From the NCBI GenBank assembly GCA_041399065.1, contig JAWKTN010000002.1, positions 372,001 to 436,000 of the forward strand: DNA of 64,000 nucleotides. Direction: 5' to 3'. A model generated the notes under the pieces. It saw nothing but the letters and a program-made list of their open reading frames with translations. It was not told where the DNA came from and did not search any database. The position numbers and the translations under genes were made by a program. Shown piece after piece: positions 16,372 to 25,671 of the stretch. This stretch comes from JAGQPD01 sp020426865 (GTDB taxonomy: Bacteria > Planctomycetota > Planctomycetia > Pirellulales > Pirellulaceae). The first letter of the stretch is position 1. Every line of letters begins with the position of its first letter.

Positions 16372-17028
16372 CTATCGCCTGGGTCGCCAACCGCTGTCGT
16401 CCGGCAAGGCCGCAGTACTATACCGAGGCGGATCGCTTTCGTAACGGGCGATTCCGCCGACGCTCAAATACCCATACGCGGGAACCGTAGCATACGGGTC
16501 TACCATCGGAGCGTTGTAGGCAACTCGCGTCTGCGGCGATGCGGCCACCGCCGTCCGCTGGACCTGCTCGCGTTCCACCATGCGCAACGTTGTCACTGGA
16601 ACTTGCACGGTGCGAGTCTCAGGCACGACCTCACGCTTCGTAACCGGCAACTGATATGTCATCGACGCCGCTTGCCATGAAGTGCGTGGCTCCAAATGAT
16701 AGGCCAAATGCGGCCCCTGAAACACTCGCCACCAACCGTGCCAACGAGGTACCCATTCGTACTGCGTTACCGGGGCATAGACTTGTCGCTGAACCGGTTG
16801 CATCTCGGTAATGTACCGCTCGCGATACGTCGTTTGCTGTTGCGATTGCCATTTCGTCTCCGACACCGGCTCCTTGACCGTCGTCGTCGTTTCACGAAAC
16901 GTTACGCCGTCCTGATTGTAGTACCGCGATTGCCCCGCATCCTGCCCCTGTGCGGTCGGTGCTCCCACAACCACCACCACCGCTACCATGATGCTCCCGA
17001 AAACGTCACGTGCAATTGTCCGTTCCAT
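16372..17028 (-). CDS. Secreted planctomycete protein with YREx repeats
   Basis: 218 residues from the ATG at 17028, chosen because GGAGGACC lies just upstream; the longer frame to 17187 has no such site. A signal peptide (about 1-30, FGSIMVAVVVVVGAPTAQGQ) is followed by a Thr/Val/Gln-rich body with YYNQDGVTFRETTTTVKEPV, QQQTTYRERYITE, TQYEWVPRWHGWW, LPVTKREVVPETRTVQVPV and TTLRMVEREQV. This sequence style is common in secreted planctomycete proteins of unknown role, probably of the envelope. Single-gene unit. Confidence 0.75.
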   Translation of the reverse strand: MERTIARDVFGSIMVAVVVVVGAPTAQGQDAGQSRYYNQDGVTFRETTTTVKEPVSETKWQSQQQTTYRERYITEMQPVQRQVYAPVTQYEWVPRWHGWWRVFQGPHLAYHLEPRTSWQAASMTYQLPVTKREVVPETRTVQVPVTTLRMVEREQVQRTAVAASPQTRVAYNAPMVDPYATVPAYGYLSVGGIARYESDPPRYSTAALPDDSGWRPRR

Positions 17029-17435
17029 GACAAATGGTCCTCCACGACCGCCCTTGATAGCAACGCTGGCAGCGTTGCGACGTGCTCTCTTCCTCGATTT
17101 CATCGGCACGATGGGCAAATGGCCGTTAATGCCGATCGCGGATTCTGGGAAACTTGGGGCGATTCCGGCGGCGCCGCCTTCACACAACCGACGGTAGGGG
17201 TACTGCCAGTTCGCTCAGTTCGCTCGCGGACAGATTGTCCCCCGGAGCCACAAATACACGGAAAGGCATAAGAACAGGTATCATCTATGGCGACTTGCGA
17301 CGTATTTGCCGTCCCTCCGTAGCCCGGTAGCCCCGTGGCTCCGCGGCTCCTTACCTCTGTGAGAACCAGATGAAAGAACAAGCATTCAATGGAACGCGGG
17401 TACCGGATTGCTAAATGAAAGGCTGGCGAGGCGAA

Positions 17436-17720
17436 ATGCTTGACGAGGAATTTTTGAATTGCCTGCGTTGTTTACACACTGGAAGCTCGTTGTCGATCGC
17501 TACTCCCGATCAGCGGAGCCAATTCAATGCTGCCGTCCGCGCTGGAAAATCGTTTCGCCCGCAGGGTGAATTGGTCTCGGAGTCGCTTGAAGGCCCTGAC
17601 GATGGCCTGTTGATCAACCAGGAAGGGACCTGGGCCTACCCGATCCGCAACGGTATCGTAGTGTTGTTGGCGAAGGAAGCGATGTCGTGTGATGCAATTA
17701 CGATGGAGGGAAGACCATGA
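17436..17720 (+). CDS. Trm112-like / UPF0434-type small protein
   Basis: 94 residues from MLDEEFLNCLRCLHTGSSLS; a start at 17415 adding 7 residues is also possible. The layout Leu-x-CLRC near the N-terminus, and GTWAYPIRNGIVVLLAKEA at the C-terminus, matches Trm112/UPF0434 proteins (yPi.dGIpvLL...A). One of the usual zinc Cys pairs is only partly conserved. In other bacteria such proteins support methyltransferases. Its stop overlaps the HIT gene start (ATGA at 17717), so the two are translated together. Confidence 0.75.
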   Translation: MLDEEFLNCLRCLHTGSSLSIATPDQRSQFNAAVRAGKSFRPQGELVSESLEGPDDGLLINQEGTWAYPIRNGIVVLLAKEAMSCDAITMEGRP

Positions 17721-18058
17721 CAAAAACGATTTTTTCTCGGATCATTGATCGCGAGGTCCCGGCGGAGATCCTGCACGAAGATGACTACTGTGTCGCGTTT
17801 CGCGACGTTTCACCGCAAGCGCCAGTGCATGTGTTGCTGGTGCCTCGGGAGCCGATTCCGTCGATCATGGCCATCGATGCGGCTCACGCCAAAATCGTCG
17901 GCCACATGTGGACGGTGGTCCCGAAGTTGGCCGAACAATTGGGATTGGATGGCGGATTCCGTGTCGTGGTCAACAACGGCGCCGACGGCGGACAGTCGGT
18001 CGACCATCTGCACTGGCACATCCTCGGGGGTCGGCAAATGACATGGCCGCCGGGTTGA
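17717..18058 (+). CDS. HIT family nucleotide-binding hydrolase
   Basis: 113 residues of HINT-type, beginning MTKTIFSRIIDREVPAEILH. The HIT motif is HLHWHILGG near residue 100 (H-x-H-x-H), preceded by GQSVDHL. The substrate-pocket elements FRDVSPQAPVHVLLVPREPI and FRVVVNNG are also present. Such proteins hydrolyse purine nucleoside phosphoramidates. Overlaps the Trm112-like gene by 4 bases; followed by repeat copy 2. Confidence 0.93.
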   Translation: MTKTIFSRIIDREVPAEILHEDDYCVAFRDVSPQAPVHVLLVPREPIPSIMAIDAAHAKIVGHMWTVVPKLAEQLGLDGGFRVVVNNGADGGQSVDHLHWHILGGRQMTWPPG

Positions 18059-18109
18059 TCGGGGAGGAAGGGGCCACAATTCCATTCGCAACAGCCCGCC
18101 CCAAGCTTA

Positions 18110-18240
18110 AGCTAATGAAAACTTGGTGCTGCCAAGTCTCCTTTCCCTCGCAAGGAGTTGCGCCGAACCGTAGCTTATTGTAAGCAACTCTTTTTGGGGG
18201 CGTGGGAGGCTCGCACTCCGCCATTTCTGACAGCCCAGGT
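18110..18240. repeat. Dispersed palindromic repeat, copy 2
   Basis: The arms CCCTCGCAAGGAGTTGCG (18145-18162) and GCAACTCTTTTTGGGGGCGT (18184-18203) correspond to those of copies 1 and 3, around a 21-base centre. The right flank GCCATTTCTGACAGCC parallels GCCATTCTTGACAGTC of copy 1. The copy lies in the gap between convergent genes and could also act as a bidirectional terminator. Confidence 0.7.
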
Positions 18241-18275
18241 TCAGGGAGGGGACAGCTGAGGGACATTGGGGACAT

Positions 18276-21200
18276 TTACTTGAAACGTGGCATGAGTCGC
18301 CGGAGGCGTTCGAACATGCCGGGGCGTTTTTTGGTGGGAACGGTCGCGGGGCGTGGGGGTGATGCGGACGACGATGTGGACGGCGTGGGTGATGGCGCGG
18401 GAGATAGTTCCTCCTCGTCGGGATGCGGAACACCGTCTGACAGGCGAGCGACATCTTGGGGCGCGTCGGTCAGGTGTGTCATCAGGAACCGTGGCCAATA
18501 GCCATCGAGCGTATGGAGACATTCATCCAATCGCCCTTCGCGCAACTGGAAGCTAGCAAGTGACACGATTCTGTCGAGTTCGGTCTGTTCGTTCGGAGTG
18601 AAGAACGTATCGTGAACTTCGACGTCATCCACCCATATCGTACCTTCGCCCAACACATCGAATCCAACACGAAAATCTGTCAGACCTTCCAGAGGCAGGA
18701 AGTCGTAGTGCAATAGGAAAGGACTCCATTGATCGCGCGGCTGCTGGCCCTCGGGTTCTCCAATCGTAACAAACCGGTAGTACGGTTGTCCTCGCAGTTT
18801 GGCCTCGATCGCCAATCTCACCCGCGGCACTGGTTGTTTGCCAGACACCTTTAGCCACACATTCATGGAAACGCGGCCGGTCGTAGGGGCTGCCATCGCG
18901 GTACTACGTAAAGACGCCACGTTTCCATTGCAATCGATTCGCAGCGAGCTACCGCCGGCGTGAAATTCCTGGGTGTCCAGGCGAACTTGAAACCCGTCTC
19001 GCTTGGCAGCTTCCCACCCTGGGATTCCGTCATCCTGCGGCGGCAAGTCGAATCCGGGATTGAGCAAACCGGGGATGGACGGCGCCGTCTTAAGCCCACT
19101 CATCTTCTGACGTAGCTCCGCAATCCGGTCCTGCAACATTTCACTTGTCTGTTCAGGGACCTGAACTTGTACGGACTGTATCTGGGCATCTTGGCTGGCC
19201 AGCCGCACGATCGCAACGTCAAATGGTGCAAATTCACGGTGCCAAAGGAGAGCCCCCTTGGTCTCGCTTGTTTCAATTGGAGTTTGTGAAGCCAGGTCCA
19301 GCAGTTTTGCACCCGACCCGTTAGACACAACAATGTCAGCCGTTGCGGGCCAAGGGGCATCATTGACGGCAACGAGGTAAGTACCTGAGGGAGTGCTCTT
19401 GTATTTGACGATCAGGGGTTGTGCTGGACCTTCCGAAGGCTTGTAGGTGGCGAATTTTCCGCGGGGAAGACGCGCATAGGCAGCGGCAATCGACCAGGTC
19501 GTTTCCTCCTGGCCCCATCCAACGGCCTCACCGCCGTCCAGTACCCAGTCGACCAGATCGTTTGCAAGCAGACGAGTCCACCGGCGGCGATTTCCCGCAC
19601 CCGCTGCGATCAATCGCGGCGATAGGAACAGGCTGGTATTATTTGTACCAAAGGGGCTGACCTGATCAAAATCCCGCAGCCGCGTCGGATACGAAAACTG
19701 TTCGAGCACCATCGCACGATCGTCTTGCTGATTGAGAATTTCGCGCCAATCATCGCTTTGATTCCATTGTTCTTGGACAGCCAGGCGTTCTCGACCATCG
19801 AGGACCGCGTAACGATAGCCACCACCGACTATCAGACCGTCGATGCGCGTGAGTTGTCGCAGATCGACACCGGATTCAAAGATCGCGTCCAGCGTGTTGC
19901 CCCGGCGAGGGAGCGACGGCCTGAGCACGCGCGCAACACCATTGGTATCGACCAGACCACTGGTGCCAACCAGCAACGGTCGTGGCCCCAAGTCGTCGGA
20001 AACGACTTGCCGCAATCGGGTCCAGAATTGTACCATTTGGCCCGAACGCCAAATGACCCAGTCGCGAATCTCTTCTGGCCGAAGGGGTGAACCGTCGGGA
20101 GCATTGTCAGACACATCAGCGTCACCTTCAAGCTTGTGTGAACTGCGAAAACGGGCTAACGTTTTCGCATCCGCTCCCCACGTCACCCCTGGAAACACGA
20201 GATGGCTCTCTGGATCCAACTCTATCAGCATACCGGCGAGTGCATCGTGATGGGCGTAACGACGTGAAAATTCGTCGACAACTTCAATAATGGCTTGCTG
20301 TACACGTTCGTCGAGCGGATTGTAGCGACGTCCCAACCGTCCGACCATCGATAGTTCGCCATCACTTCTTTCACTTACACCACGTCCGGACACGTCAACC
20401 AGCAAAATGCCTTCGGCACGATCTGGCTCCTCGCGCAGCAATTGTTCGAGTTTCGGCAAAGGACTGGAAAAGTGCATGGCGGGCAAGAGCGTTTTCTTTT
20501 TTCGCGAGAAGATCCGTAGCATCAATTCGACGACGTCTTTCCGAACGACGTCCTGCCCGGTATTAAAGTACGCTCCGGTATCAAACCTGGGCGTGGGCTC
20601 AAGTAGCGCAGACGGATACAACGTGCTGCCCGCCCCGTAGACAGTTAGTGCGGTACCTCGATAGCCAGCGTGCGACAGGTATTCGGACAGTCGTGTGGTG
20701 GCGACAGAAAACGTCTGCCAATCGTCGTAGACGCGATTGGTTTCGGCGTCGAGCCCTTGAGGCGCTGCAAACAGCTCGGGAAGATTCGGCTGATCGAACC
20801 TGGCCATGGGCATCTTCATCGGTTCGGACTCGTCGACGTCGCCTCGAAACGCGGAGGGCAACCGCTGCGGTCCAGCGATCACGCGGATCCGACCGAAGGC
20901 AGCTGGCGCGGTTTCATCCCGGTTGTGCAACATCACATAGGGCGTTTTCGACTTCGGCCAAAACAACATCCGAAATCGTTGCATGCCTGGTGTTACTACC
21001 GGATCGCTTCCGTTGTGGAATCCGGCATCGATACCGTTGGAAACGACCTTGCCATCCTCGCCCGGCTGAACGACACTTATTGACAGCGACTGTTCTACGT
21101 CGTTCGGATACTCCACATCGAGGACATGCGGGTATCCCAGTTCTTCGATCGGCAGCTGATAGGCTTGCCACCCACCTGGTTCGATCCGCGAAATTGTCCG

Positions 21201-22277
21201 ATCCTTGTGACGGTAGATACTCGTCAGACCATTGTCCAAACTGCGGGGCGCATTGACTCCGATCAATGTGGGAGCGGGAAACTTTGGCAGCCGGTCCCAC
21301 CAACGTGAATGTGCCGGGTCGAACTCGGCAACCTCGTGCCAATCGCTGTCTGAAGTCGCTACGGGCTCTGTCTCGGAAACGACGACGAGTTGGACTTTTC
21401 GCTGCGCCAAGACTGCCGTCTTGAACGGACTTCGCAGACTCGCTTCGTGACGCAGCTCGACCTGCAGATCGTAGGCCCCTTCGCGCACCGGCATAGGAAT
21501 GGAAAAACTCTGACCTGCCGGCTGCGACAGATCGCGGCGAGCATTCCATGATCGCTCTTCACTCCACACCGAACTGCCTCCGGCACTGGAAATGAGCGAT
21601 AGCTTCAACTTTATCTCACGTGCATCCGGCCAATCGAAGAGGACCGCTTCGATGTTGGGCTCCCAGACTTCGCCGCCGGAAAAGACCAATGACGGTCGGC
21701 GTGGGTCGACCCGCAATGTATCCCCAGGCGCTCGGCGAATGACGACTCGGTTTCCATCGTCGTCGAGATTCGCGCTTTGACCGACAGTGAGTTTCGACAG
21801 CGGCACGGTGATTGGCAGCGGCACGACACCAGCCGGGGGATCCGTCAACGTCACTTCCAGCTTCGAATTCGGTTCGCCGCGTACTAATAGCTCAACCGCT
21901 TCGTATCGCAACGGACCAATGAGTTCCAGCGGCACCTGACCATCACGAACGTATCGCGACCCGGGCGCCTGTTGTTCAACACGCAGCGATTGGACCTCGA
22001 GGACTTCACCGTCAAGCATGCGGATGGCGCCTTGCCACTGGCGTGCCGGTCCGCCCCCCCACGCAATCCGGACTCGCCAATTCGTTTGCGGTCCGTCAAG
22101 TCGTTCCGCTCCCGAGCAGTGCTGACATTGGGGGTCCCCAGGGACGATCGGGGCGAGAAAAATTAGCGCAAGCAGTACCAACCACGACACTGGAAAGACA
22201 CCAGTGTGTCGTATCGAACCGCGGGGGTGATGGTAATCGAGTCCGCACGACCATGGCGGACTACCGCGCGCGACCAT
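18276..22277 (-). CDS. Very large secreted protein with glycoside-hydrolase-like centre and CBM-like end
   Basis: Open for 1,333 codons. A signal or anchor segment VSWLVLLALIFLAPIVPGDP lies near residues 31-50, so the true start may be a GTG close to 22200, not the ATG at 22277. N-terminal beta-rich domains are followed by a central region (about 600-1000) with TALTVYGAGSTLYPSALLEP, EGILLVDVSGRGVSERSDGE and DALAGMLIELDPESH, reminiscent of a TIM-barrel, family 10-like glycosylhydrolase. A carbohydrate-binding-like module near 1090-1230 has NPGFDLPPQDDGIPGWEA and GTIWVDDVEVHD. A Ser/Pro tail and a basic end RLRRLMPRFK finish the protein. Monocistronic. The enzymatic role is a guess; catalytic residues were not identified. 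Confidence 0.7.
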   Translation of the reverse strand: MVARGSPPWSCGLDYHHPRGSIRHTGVFPVSWLVLLALIFLAPIVPGDPQCQHCSGAERLDGPQTNWRVRIAWGGGPARQWQGAIRMLDGEVLEVQSLRVEQQAPGSRYVRDGQVPLELIGPLRYEAVELLVRGEPNSKLEVTLTDPPAGVVPLPITVPLSKLTVGQSANLDDDGNRVVIRRAPGDTLRVDPRRPSLVFSGGEVWEPNIEAVLFDWPDAREIKLKLSLISSAGGSSVWSEERSWNARRDLSQPAGQSFSIPMPVREGAYDLQVELRHEASLRSPFKTAVLAQRKVQLVVVSETEPVATSDSDWHEVAEFDPAHSRWWDRLPKFPAPTLIGVNAPRSLDNGLTSIYRHKDRTISRIEPGGWQAYQLPIEELGYPHVLDVEYPNDVEQSLSISVVQPGEDGKVVSNGIDAGFHNGSDPVVTPGMQRFRMLFWPKSKTPYVMLHNRDETAPAAFGRIRVIAGPQRLPSAFRGDVDESEPMKMPMARFDQPNLPELFAAPQGLDAETNRVYDDWQTFSVATTRLSEYLSHAGYRGTALTVYGAGSTLYPSALLEPTPRFDTGAYFNTGQDVVRKDVVELMLRIFSRKKKTLLPAMHFSSPLPKLEQLLREEPDRAEGILLVDVSGRGVSERSDGELSMVGRLGRRYNPLDERVQQAIIEVVDEFSRRYAHHDALAGMLIELDPESHLVFPGVTWGADAKTLARFRSSHKLEGDADVSDNAPDGSPLRPEEIRDWVIWRSGQMVQFWTRLRQVVSDDLGPRPLLVGTSGLVDTNGVARVLRPSLPRRGNTLDAIFESGVDLRQLTRIDGLIVGGGYRYAVLDGRERLAVQEQWNQSDDWREILNQQDDRAMVLEQFSYPTRLRDFDQVSPFGTNNTSLFLSPRLIAAGAGNRRRWTRLLANDLVDWVLDGGEAVGWGQEETTWSIAAAYARLPRGKFATYKPSEGPAQPLIVKYKSTPSGTYLVAVNDAPWPATADIVVSNGSGAKLLDLASQTPIETSETKGALLWHREFAPFDVAIVRLASQDAQIQSVQVQVPEQTSEMLQDRIAELRQKMSGLKTAPSIPGLLNPGFDLPPQDDGIPGWEAAKRDGFQVRLDTQEFHAGGSSLRIDCNGNVASLRSTAMAAPTTGRVSMNVWLKVSGKQPVPRVRLAIEAKLRGQPYYRFVTIGEPEGQQPRDQWSPFLLHYDFLPLEGLTDFRVGFDVLGEGTIWVDDVEVHDTFFTPNEQTELDRIVSLASFQLREGRLDECLHTLDGYWPRFLMTHLTDAPQDVARLSDGVPHPDEEELSPAPSPTPSTSSSASPPRPATVPTKKRPGMFERLRRLMPRFK

Positions 22278-22440
22278 CCTTGGCCTGCCTGCAATCTGCG
22301 TTTAACTTCCTTGTTTTCAACTCTCTCGCGATGAGTTGCGCGATTATACGCGGAGTTGAGAAGTGGCGAAAAGCCCGATTCGCACTTGGGCACAACACTG
22401 CACGACTTTGGAGAGATCGAAATCCGAGGGCCAAGGCCGC

Positions 22441-22606
22441 TTTGGCAAGTGCCCGGTGCCGGGGGCATGGCGCCGATCCCGCTGCTACCCCCTCACCCCA
22501 ACCCTCTCCCCCATAAAGAGTTGCGCCGACGCGTGACATGACCGCAACGTCGTTTGCCGCAACTCTTTATGGAGGAGAGGGGGCTTGGCAATGCCAAGAT
22601 TTCTGT
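22441..22606. repeat. Dispersed palindromic repeat, copy 3
   Basis: The arms CCCTCTCCCCCATAAAGAGT-TGCG (22502-22525) and CGCAACTCTTTATGGAGGAG-AGGG (22558-22581) form a hairpin. The left flank shares TTGGCAAGTG, GGCGCCG-TCCCGCTGC and CCCCTCACCCCA with copy 1. Arm changes are compensatory (ACAAGGAGT/ACTCCTTG versus ATAAAGAGT/ACTCTTTA), so the pairing is conserved rather than the sequence. Confidence 0.75.
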
Positions 22607-22771
22607 TCGCCCGAGCAAATCCAAAGAGAGACGAATTCCTACGGCACGATGGCGATGAATGCATTCACTGCCATCGTTGCCAGCACGGGATTGCCGCTTG
22701 AGGATGGTCGCGCGCGGCTGGGGGGGGCGAATACTTGTTGGTTCGAGGTATTGGTGGGCGGAGGGGGCGGA

Positions 22772-23593
22772 CTAGAGTTGGTCGAACAGTCCGGTGACGA
22801 GTTGTGTGAGTTTCGGCTGGGCGTCGTTGGCGATGCGAATGATTTCGTCGACGTTGGCCGGTTGGAGAGTATCGGGGAAGCAGATATCGGTAATGATGGA
22901 AAAGCCGACGGTGCGGAGGCCGCAGTGGACGGCGACGATAACTTCGGGGACGGTGGACATACCGACGACATCGGCACCGATGGCGCGCAGGAAGCGATAT
23001 TCGGCGCGGGTTTCGAGATTGGGGCCTGGGACAGCGACGAAGACACCACGATGGACGTGGAGGTCTTGTCGTCGAGCGACGGCGACGGCGAGATCGGTCA
23101 GTTGTGGATCGTAGGGGGCAGACATGTCGGGGAAGCGCGGGCCGAGTCGTTCGTCGTTGATGCCGATCAGGGGGTTGTCGCCCATGAGGTTGATATGGTC
23201 GTCGATGAGCATGATATCACCGGCGCGGTAGGCGGGATTCATACCGCCGCAGGCGTTGGAGACGACCAGGATCTCGGCACCGAGCGCCTTTATTACGCGG
23301 ACGGGGAGCGTAATTTGATCGAGCGGATATCCCTCGTACATGTGGAAGCGACCTTCCATGGCGACGACGGGGACATCGCGGAGGCGGCCACAAACGAGTC
23401 GGCCGCGGTGGCTGATCGCGGTCGATTGTGGAAAGTGCGGGATATCGCCGTATTCGATCGCAACTTCCACGTCGATCTGTTCGGCAAGACTTCCCAATCC
23501 TGTGCCAAGAATAATACCGGCGCGAGGCTTGCCTTGCCATTGCGACACAATCGTGGCAACACAAGCTTGGATTTGATCGTATAAATGCAGCAT
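22772..23593 (-). CDS. Purine nucleoside phosphorylase (trimeric type)
   Basis: 273 residues with the full PNP-II signature set. The phosphate loop is GIILGTGLGSLAEQ (about 26-39), then the ISHRGRLVCG loop, GRFHMYEGYP (near 80), VSNACGGMNPAYRAGDIMLI with DDHINLMGDNPLIG, the base-site region VPGPNLETRAEYRFLRAIGA and DVVGMSTVPEVIVA. It cleaves purine (deoxy)ribonucleosides with phosphate to base and pentose 1-phosphate in the cytoplasm. Start at 23593, with AGGA about 12 bases upstream. Upstream lies a 15-bp tandem repeat; the cyclophilin gene on the same strand ends 84 bases before this start. Confidence 0.95.
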   Translation of the reverse strand: MLHLYDQIQACVATIVSQWQGKPRAGIILGTGLGSLAEQIDVEVAIEYGDIPHFPQSTAISHRGRLVCGRLRDVPVVAMEGRFHMYEGYPLDQITLPVRVIKALGAEILVVSNACGGMNPAYRAGDIMLIDDHINLMGDNPLIGINDERLGPRFPDMSAPYDPQLTDLAVAVARRQDLHVHRGVFVAVPGPNLETRAEYRFLRAIGADVVGMSTVPEVIVAVHCGLRTVGFSIITDICFPDTLQPANVDEIIRIANDAQPKLTQLVTGLFDQL

Positions 23594-23606
23594 CTCTGGG
23601 GATATC

Positions 23607-23636
23607 CTGTACGTAGACTGGCTGTACGTAGACTGG
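23607..23636. repeat. 15-bp tandem direct repeat, two units
   Basis: CTGTACGTAGACTGG occurs twice without a gap (23607-23621, 23622-23636), just upstream of the PNP start on the minus strand. It might be a slipped-strand duplication in the 5' leader. No function inferred. Confidence 0.8.
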
Positions 23637-23677
23637 CAACGGAAGCGGGGGATCGCAGTTTTTCCGAACTTACGGGA

Positions 23678-24199
23678 TCAGGTTTCGGTGGCGATGGTGA
23701 TTTTTTTGACTTGCACGGGGGTGCGGGGGCGGTCAGAGCCATCGGTGGGAGTGTTTTCGATGTTCTGGATGACGTCCAGCCCTTCGATGATGCGACCGAA
23801 GACCGGATGTTTGGAGGGTCCAGGCGAGAACCAATCGAGATAGGCATTGTGGACGGTGTTGATGAAGAACTGTGAGCCCCCCGAGTTAGGGCGGCCGGTA
23901 TTGGCCATCGACAGGGTGCCTGGTTCGTTAGAGATCTGGTGTGCGGCGGGGTGTTCGTCAGGGATGTTGCCATGAGGAGGGCCACCGGTACCGGCGCGAC
24001 CGCTTTTGGGGTCACGGCTGTGGGGGCAGCCGAATTGGATCATAAAGCCGTTGATCACACGGTGAAAATGCAGTCCGTCATAGAAACCGGCGTTGGCCAG
24101 ATCGATGAAATTCTGGGCGGTTTTGGGCATCTTATCGAGATAGATCTCTGCTTGAAAATTGCCGAGGCTGGTTTCGAAGGTAGCGACAGGATTGGACAT
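23678..24199 (-). CDS. Peptidyl-prolyl cis-trans isomerase, cyclophilin type
   Basis: 173 residues from MSNPVATFETSLGNFQAEIY, with GGAGCC upstream of the ATG; the longer frame to 24259 is rejected. Active-site elements are present: DGLHFHRVINGFMIQFGCP (catalytic Arg and Phe), GTLSMANTGRPNSGGSQFFI and HPVFGRIIEGLDV. No signal peptide, so cytoplasmic. It catalyses prolyl isomerisation during folding. Confidence 0.95.
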   Translation of the reverse strand: MSNPVATFETSLGNFQAEIYLDKMPKTAQNFIDLANAGFYDGLHFHRVINGFMIQFGCPHSRDPKSGRAGTGGPPHGNIPDEHPAAHQISNEPGTLSMANTGRPNSGGSQFFINTVHNAYLDWFSPGPSKHPVFGRIIEGLDVIQNIENTPTDGSDRPRTPVQVKKITIATET

Positions 24200-24411
24200 C
24201 TTCAGGCTCCTCTGCTGCGCGAGGTGGTGGCTCCCGCTCAGGCGGGCGAAATATTTCAAGTAATCAGGGGATAGAACAAGCGGTCAGTGTAGCAGATCGC
24301 GAAGGGGGTCGAAATGGGCATCGCTATTGCCCCCAGTTGCCGGGAACGTTAGGCTGAGGGGCGTAGTGGCTGATCCTAAAAAAAACCGCGAGTGCCAGGA
24401 GATTGCTGACG

Positions 24412-24615
24412 ATGACCGTTGCCAAAATCACCGAAATTAGTTCGACGTCCAAGAAGAGTTTTGATGATGCTGTTGAAAAAGGGATCGAGCGCGCCCACAA
24501 GACCCTGCAGAATGTGACAGGCGCATGGATCCAGGAAATGAAGGTGGACGTCGACAACGGCAAGATCAAGGCGTACCGCGTCAACATGAAGGTGACGTTT
24601 ATTCTGAATGACTAA
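24412..24615 (+). CDS. Dodecin (flavin-storage protein)
   Basis: 67 residues starting MTVAKITEISSTSKKSFDDA; the start has AGGAG 11 bases upstream, and an upstream TTG at 24403 is less likely. VEKGIERAHKTLQNVTGAWI and the Trp and Gln residues that stack on flavin (W-I-Q-E-M) are conserved, and the last strand is YRVNMKVTFIL. Dodecins form 12-mers that bind FMN or riboflavin. Monocistronic. Confidence 0.93.
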   Translation: MTVAKITEISSTSKKSFDDAVEKGIERAHKTLQNVTGAWIQEMKVDVDNGKIKAYRVNMKVTFILND

Positions 24616-24862
24616 TTGATTGAGATGCTCATCAACCAACACTAACCAACCAACACGAGAACACTTGACATCGACAAGGAGTTGACTGAAGATTCGCGAT
24701 GGAAACCGTCTTGGCGAGTAACCTTCATTTAACAAGCGACGTCGGTCATGCTGCCTTCCCCTTACCCCGTAACCTCTAACCACTTCCACGTAAACCGCTC
24801 AACACTCAAGCCAACGCAGTTCACGCAAGCACCCACATCCGCCCCGCGAAGGTCACACATCC

Positions 24863-25666
24863 ATGTCTCAGCCGCTGACGGTCGCACCAGGAAAGAAGAT
24901 TCGACTGGAGGAATTCGATCCGGCGTACGCCAACGACGACTACAACAAGAAAACGGCGGCGGACCGAATTCGGGAGAACGCCAAGAAGATGGCGGAGCTT
25001 GGTTATCGTCTGTACGCGGAGAATCGCCGAGCGGTGTTATTGGTGTTGCAAGGGATGGACACTTCGGGGAAAGATGGCACGATCCGGACGGTCATGCGAG
25101 GATTGAATCCCCAAAGTTGTCAGGTTCACCCGTTCAAGCAACCGAGCATTGAGGAACTGGAGCACGACTTTCTGTGGCGAATCCATCGCGAGGTGCCGCG
25201 TCGCGGCAACGTGGGGATCTTCAATCGTTCGCATTACGAGGACGTGCTGGTAGTGCGAGTGCGCAGTCTGGTGCCGGAAAGGGAATGGAAGAGCCGGTAT
25301 GAGCTGATCAACAGCTTTGAAAAACTGCTGACCGAAGGGGACGTGACAATCGTGAAGTGTTTCTTGCACATCAGCAAGGAGGAACAGCGTGAGCGGCTGC
25401 AGGCACGGTTGGACAACCCGAACAAGCGGTGGAAATTCAGCAAGGGGGACCTGGCCGAGCGAAAACTGTGGGATCAGTACGTGGAAGCGTACGAGGATGC
25501 CTTGACGTTATGTAACACCGAACATGCGCCGTGGCACATCGTTCCCTCGGACAGAAAATGGTATCGAAACTTGACAGTCAGCGAGATCTTGCGGAAAACT
25601 ATGGAAGAGATGGACCCGCGGTTTCCGGCCGCGGAGGAAGGACTTGATGGCATCGTTGTGGAGTAA
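24863..25666 (+). CDS. ppk2: Polyphosphate kinase 2 family protein
   Basis: 267 residues. The P-loop is LVLQGMDTSGKDGTIRTVMR (near residue 58), followed by the PPK2 blocks VHPFKQPSIEELEHDFLWRI, RRGNVGIFNRSHYEDVLVVR (Walker B/lid) and FLHISKEEQRERLQARLDNP with KRWKFSKGDLAER. A C-terminal block APWHIVPSDRKWYRN completes the family. It transfers phosphate between polyphosphate and nucleotides; sequence style suggests the AMP/ADP-phosphorylating class, which is inference. The HEAT gene starts 5 bases after the stop, so the two are probably co-transcribed. Confidence 0.93.
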   Translation: MSQPLTVAPGKKIRLEEFDPAYANDDYNKKTAADRIRENAKKMAELGYRLYAENRRAVLLVLQGMDTSGKDGTIRTVMRGLNPQSCQVHPFKQPSIEELEHDFLWRIHREVPRRGNVGIFNRSHYEDVLVVRVRSLVPEREWKSRYELINSFEKLLTEGDVTIVKCFLHISKEEQRERLQARLDNPNKRWKFSKGDLAERKLWDQYVEAYEDALTLCNTEHAPWHIVPSDRKWYRNLTVSEILRKTMEEMDPRFPAAEEGLDGIVVE

Positions 25667-25671
25667 TCGCC

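Noticed and set aside
22538..23584. 348-codon ORF on the plus strand
   Set aside because: Antisense of the purine nucleoside phosphorylase gene; Asp/Gly-rich mirror translation.
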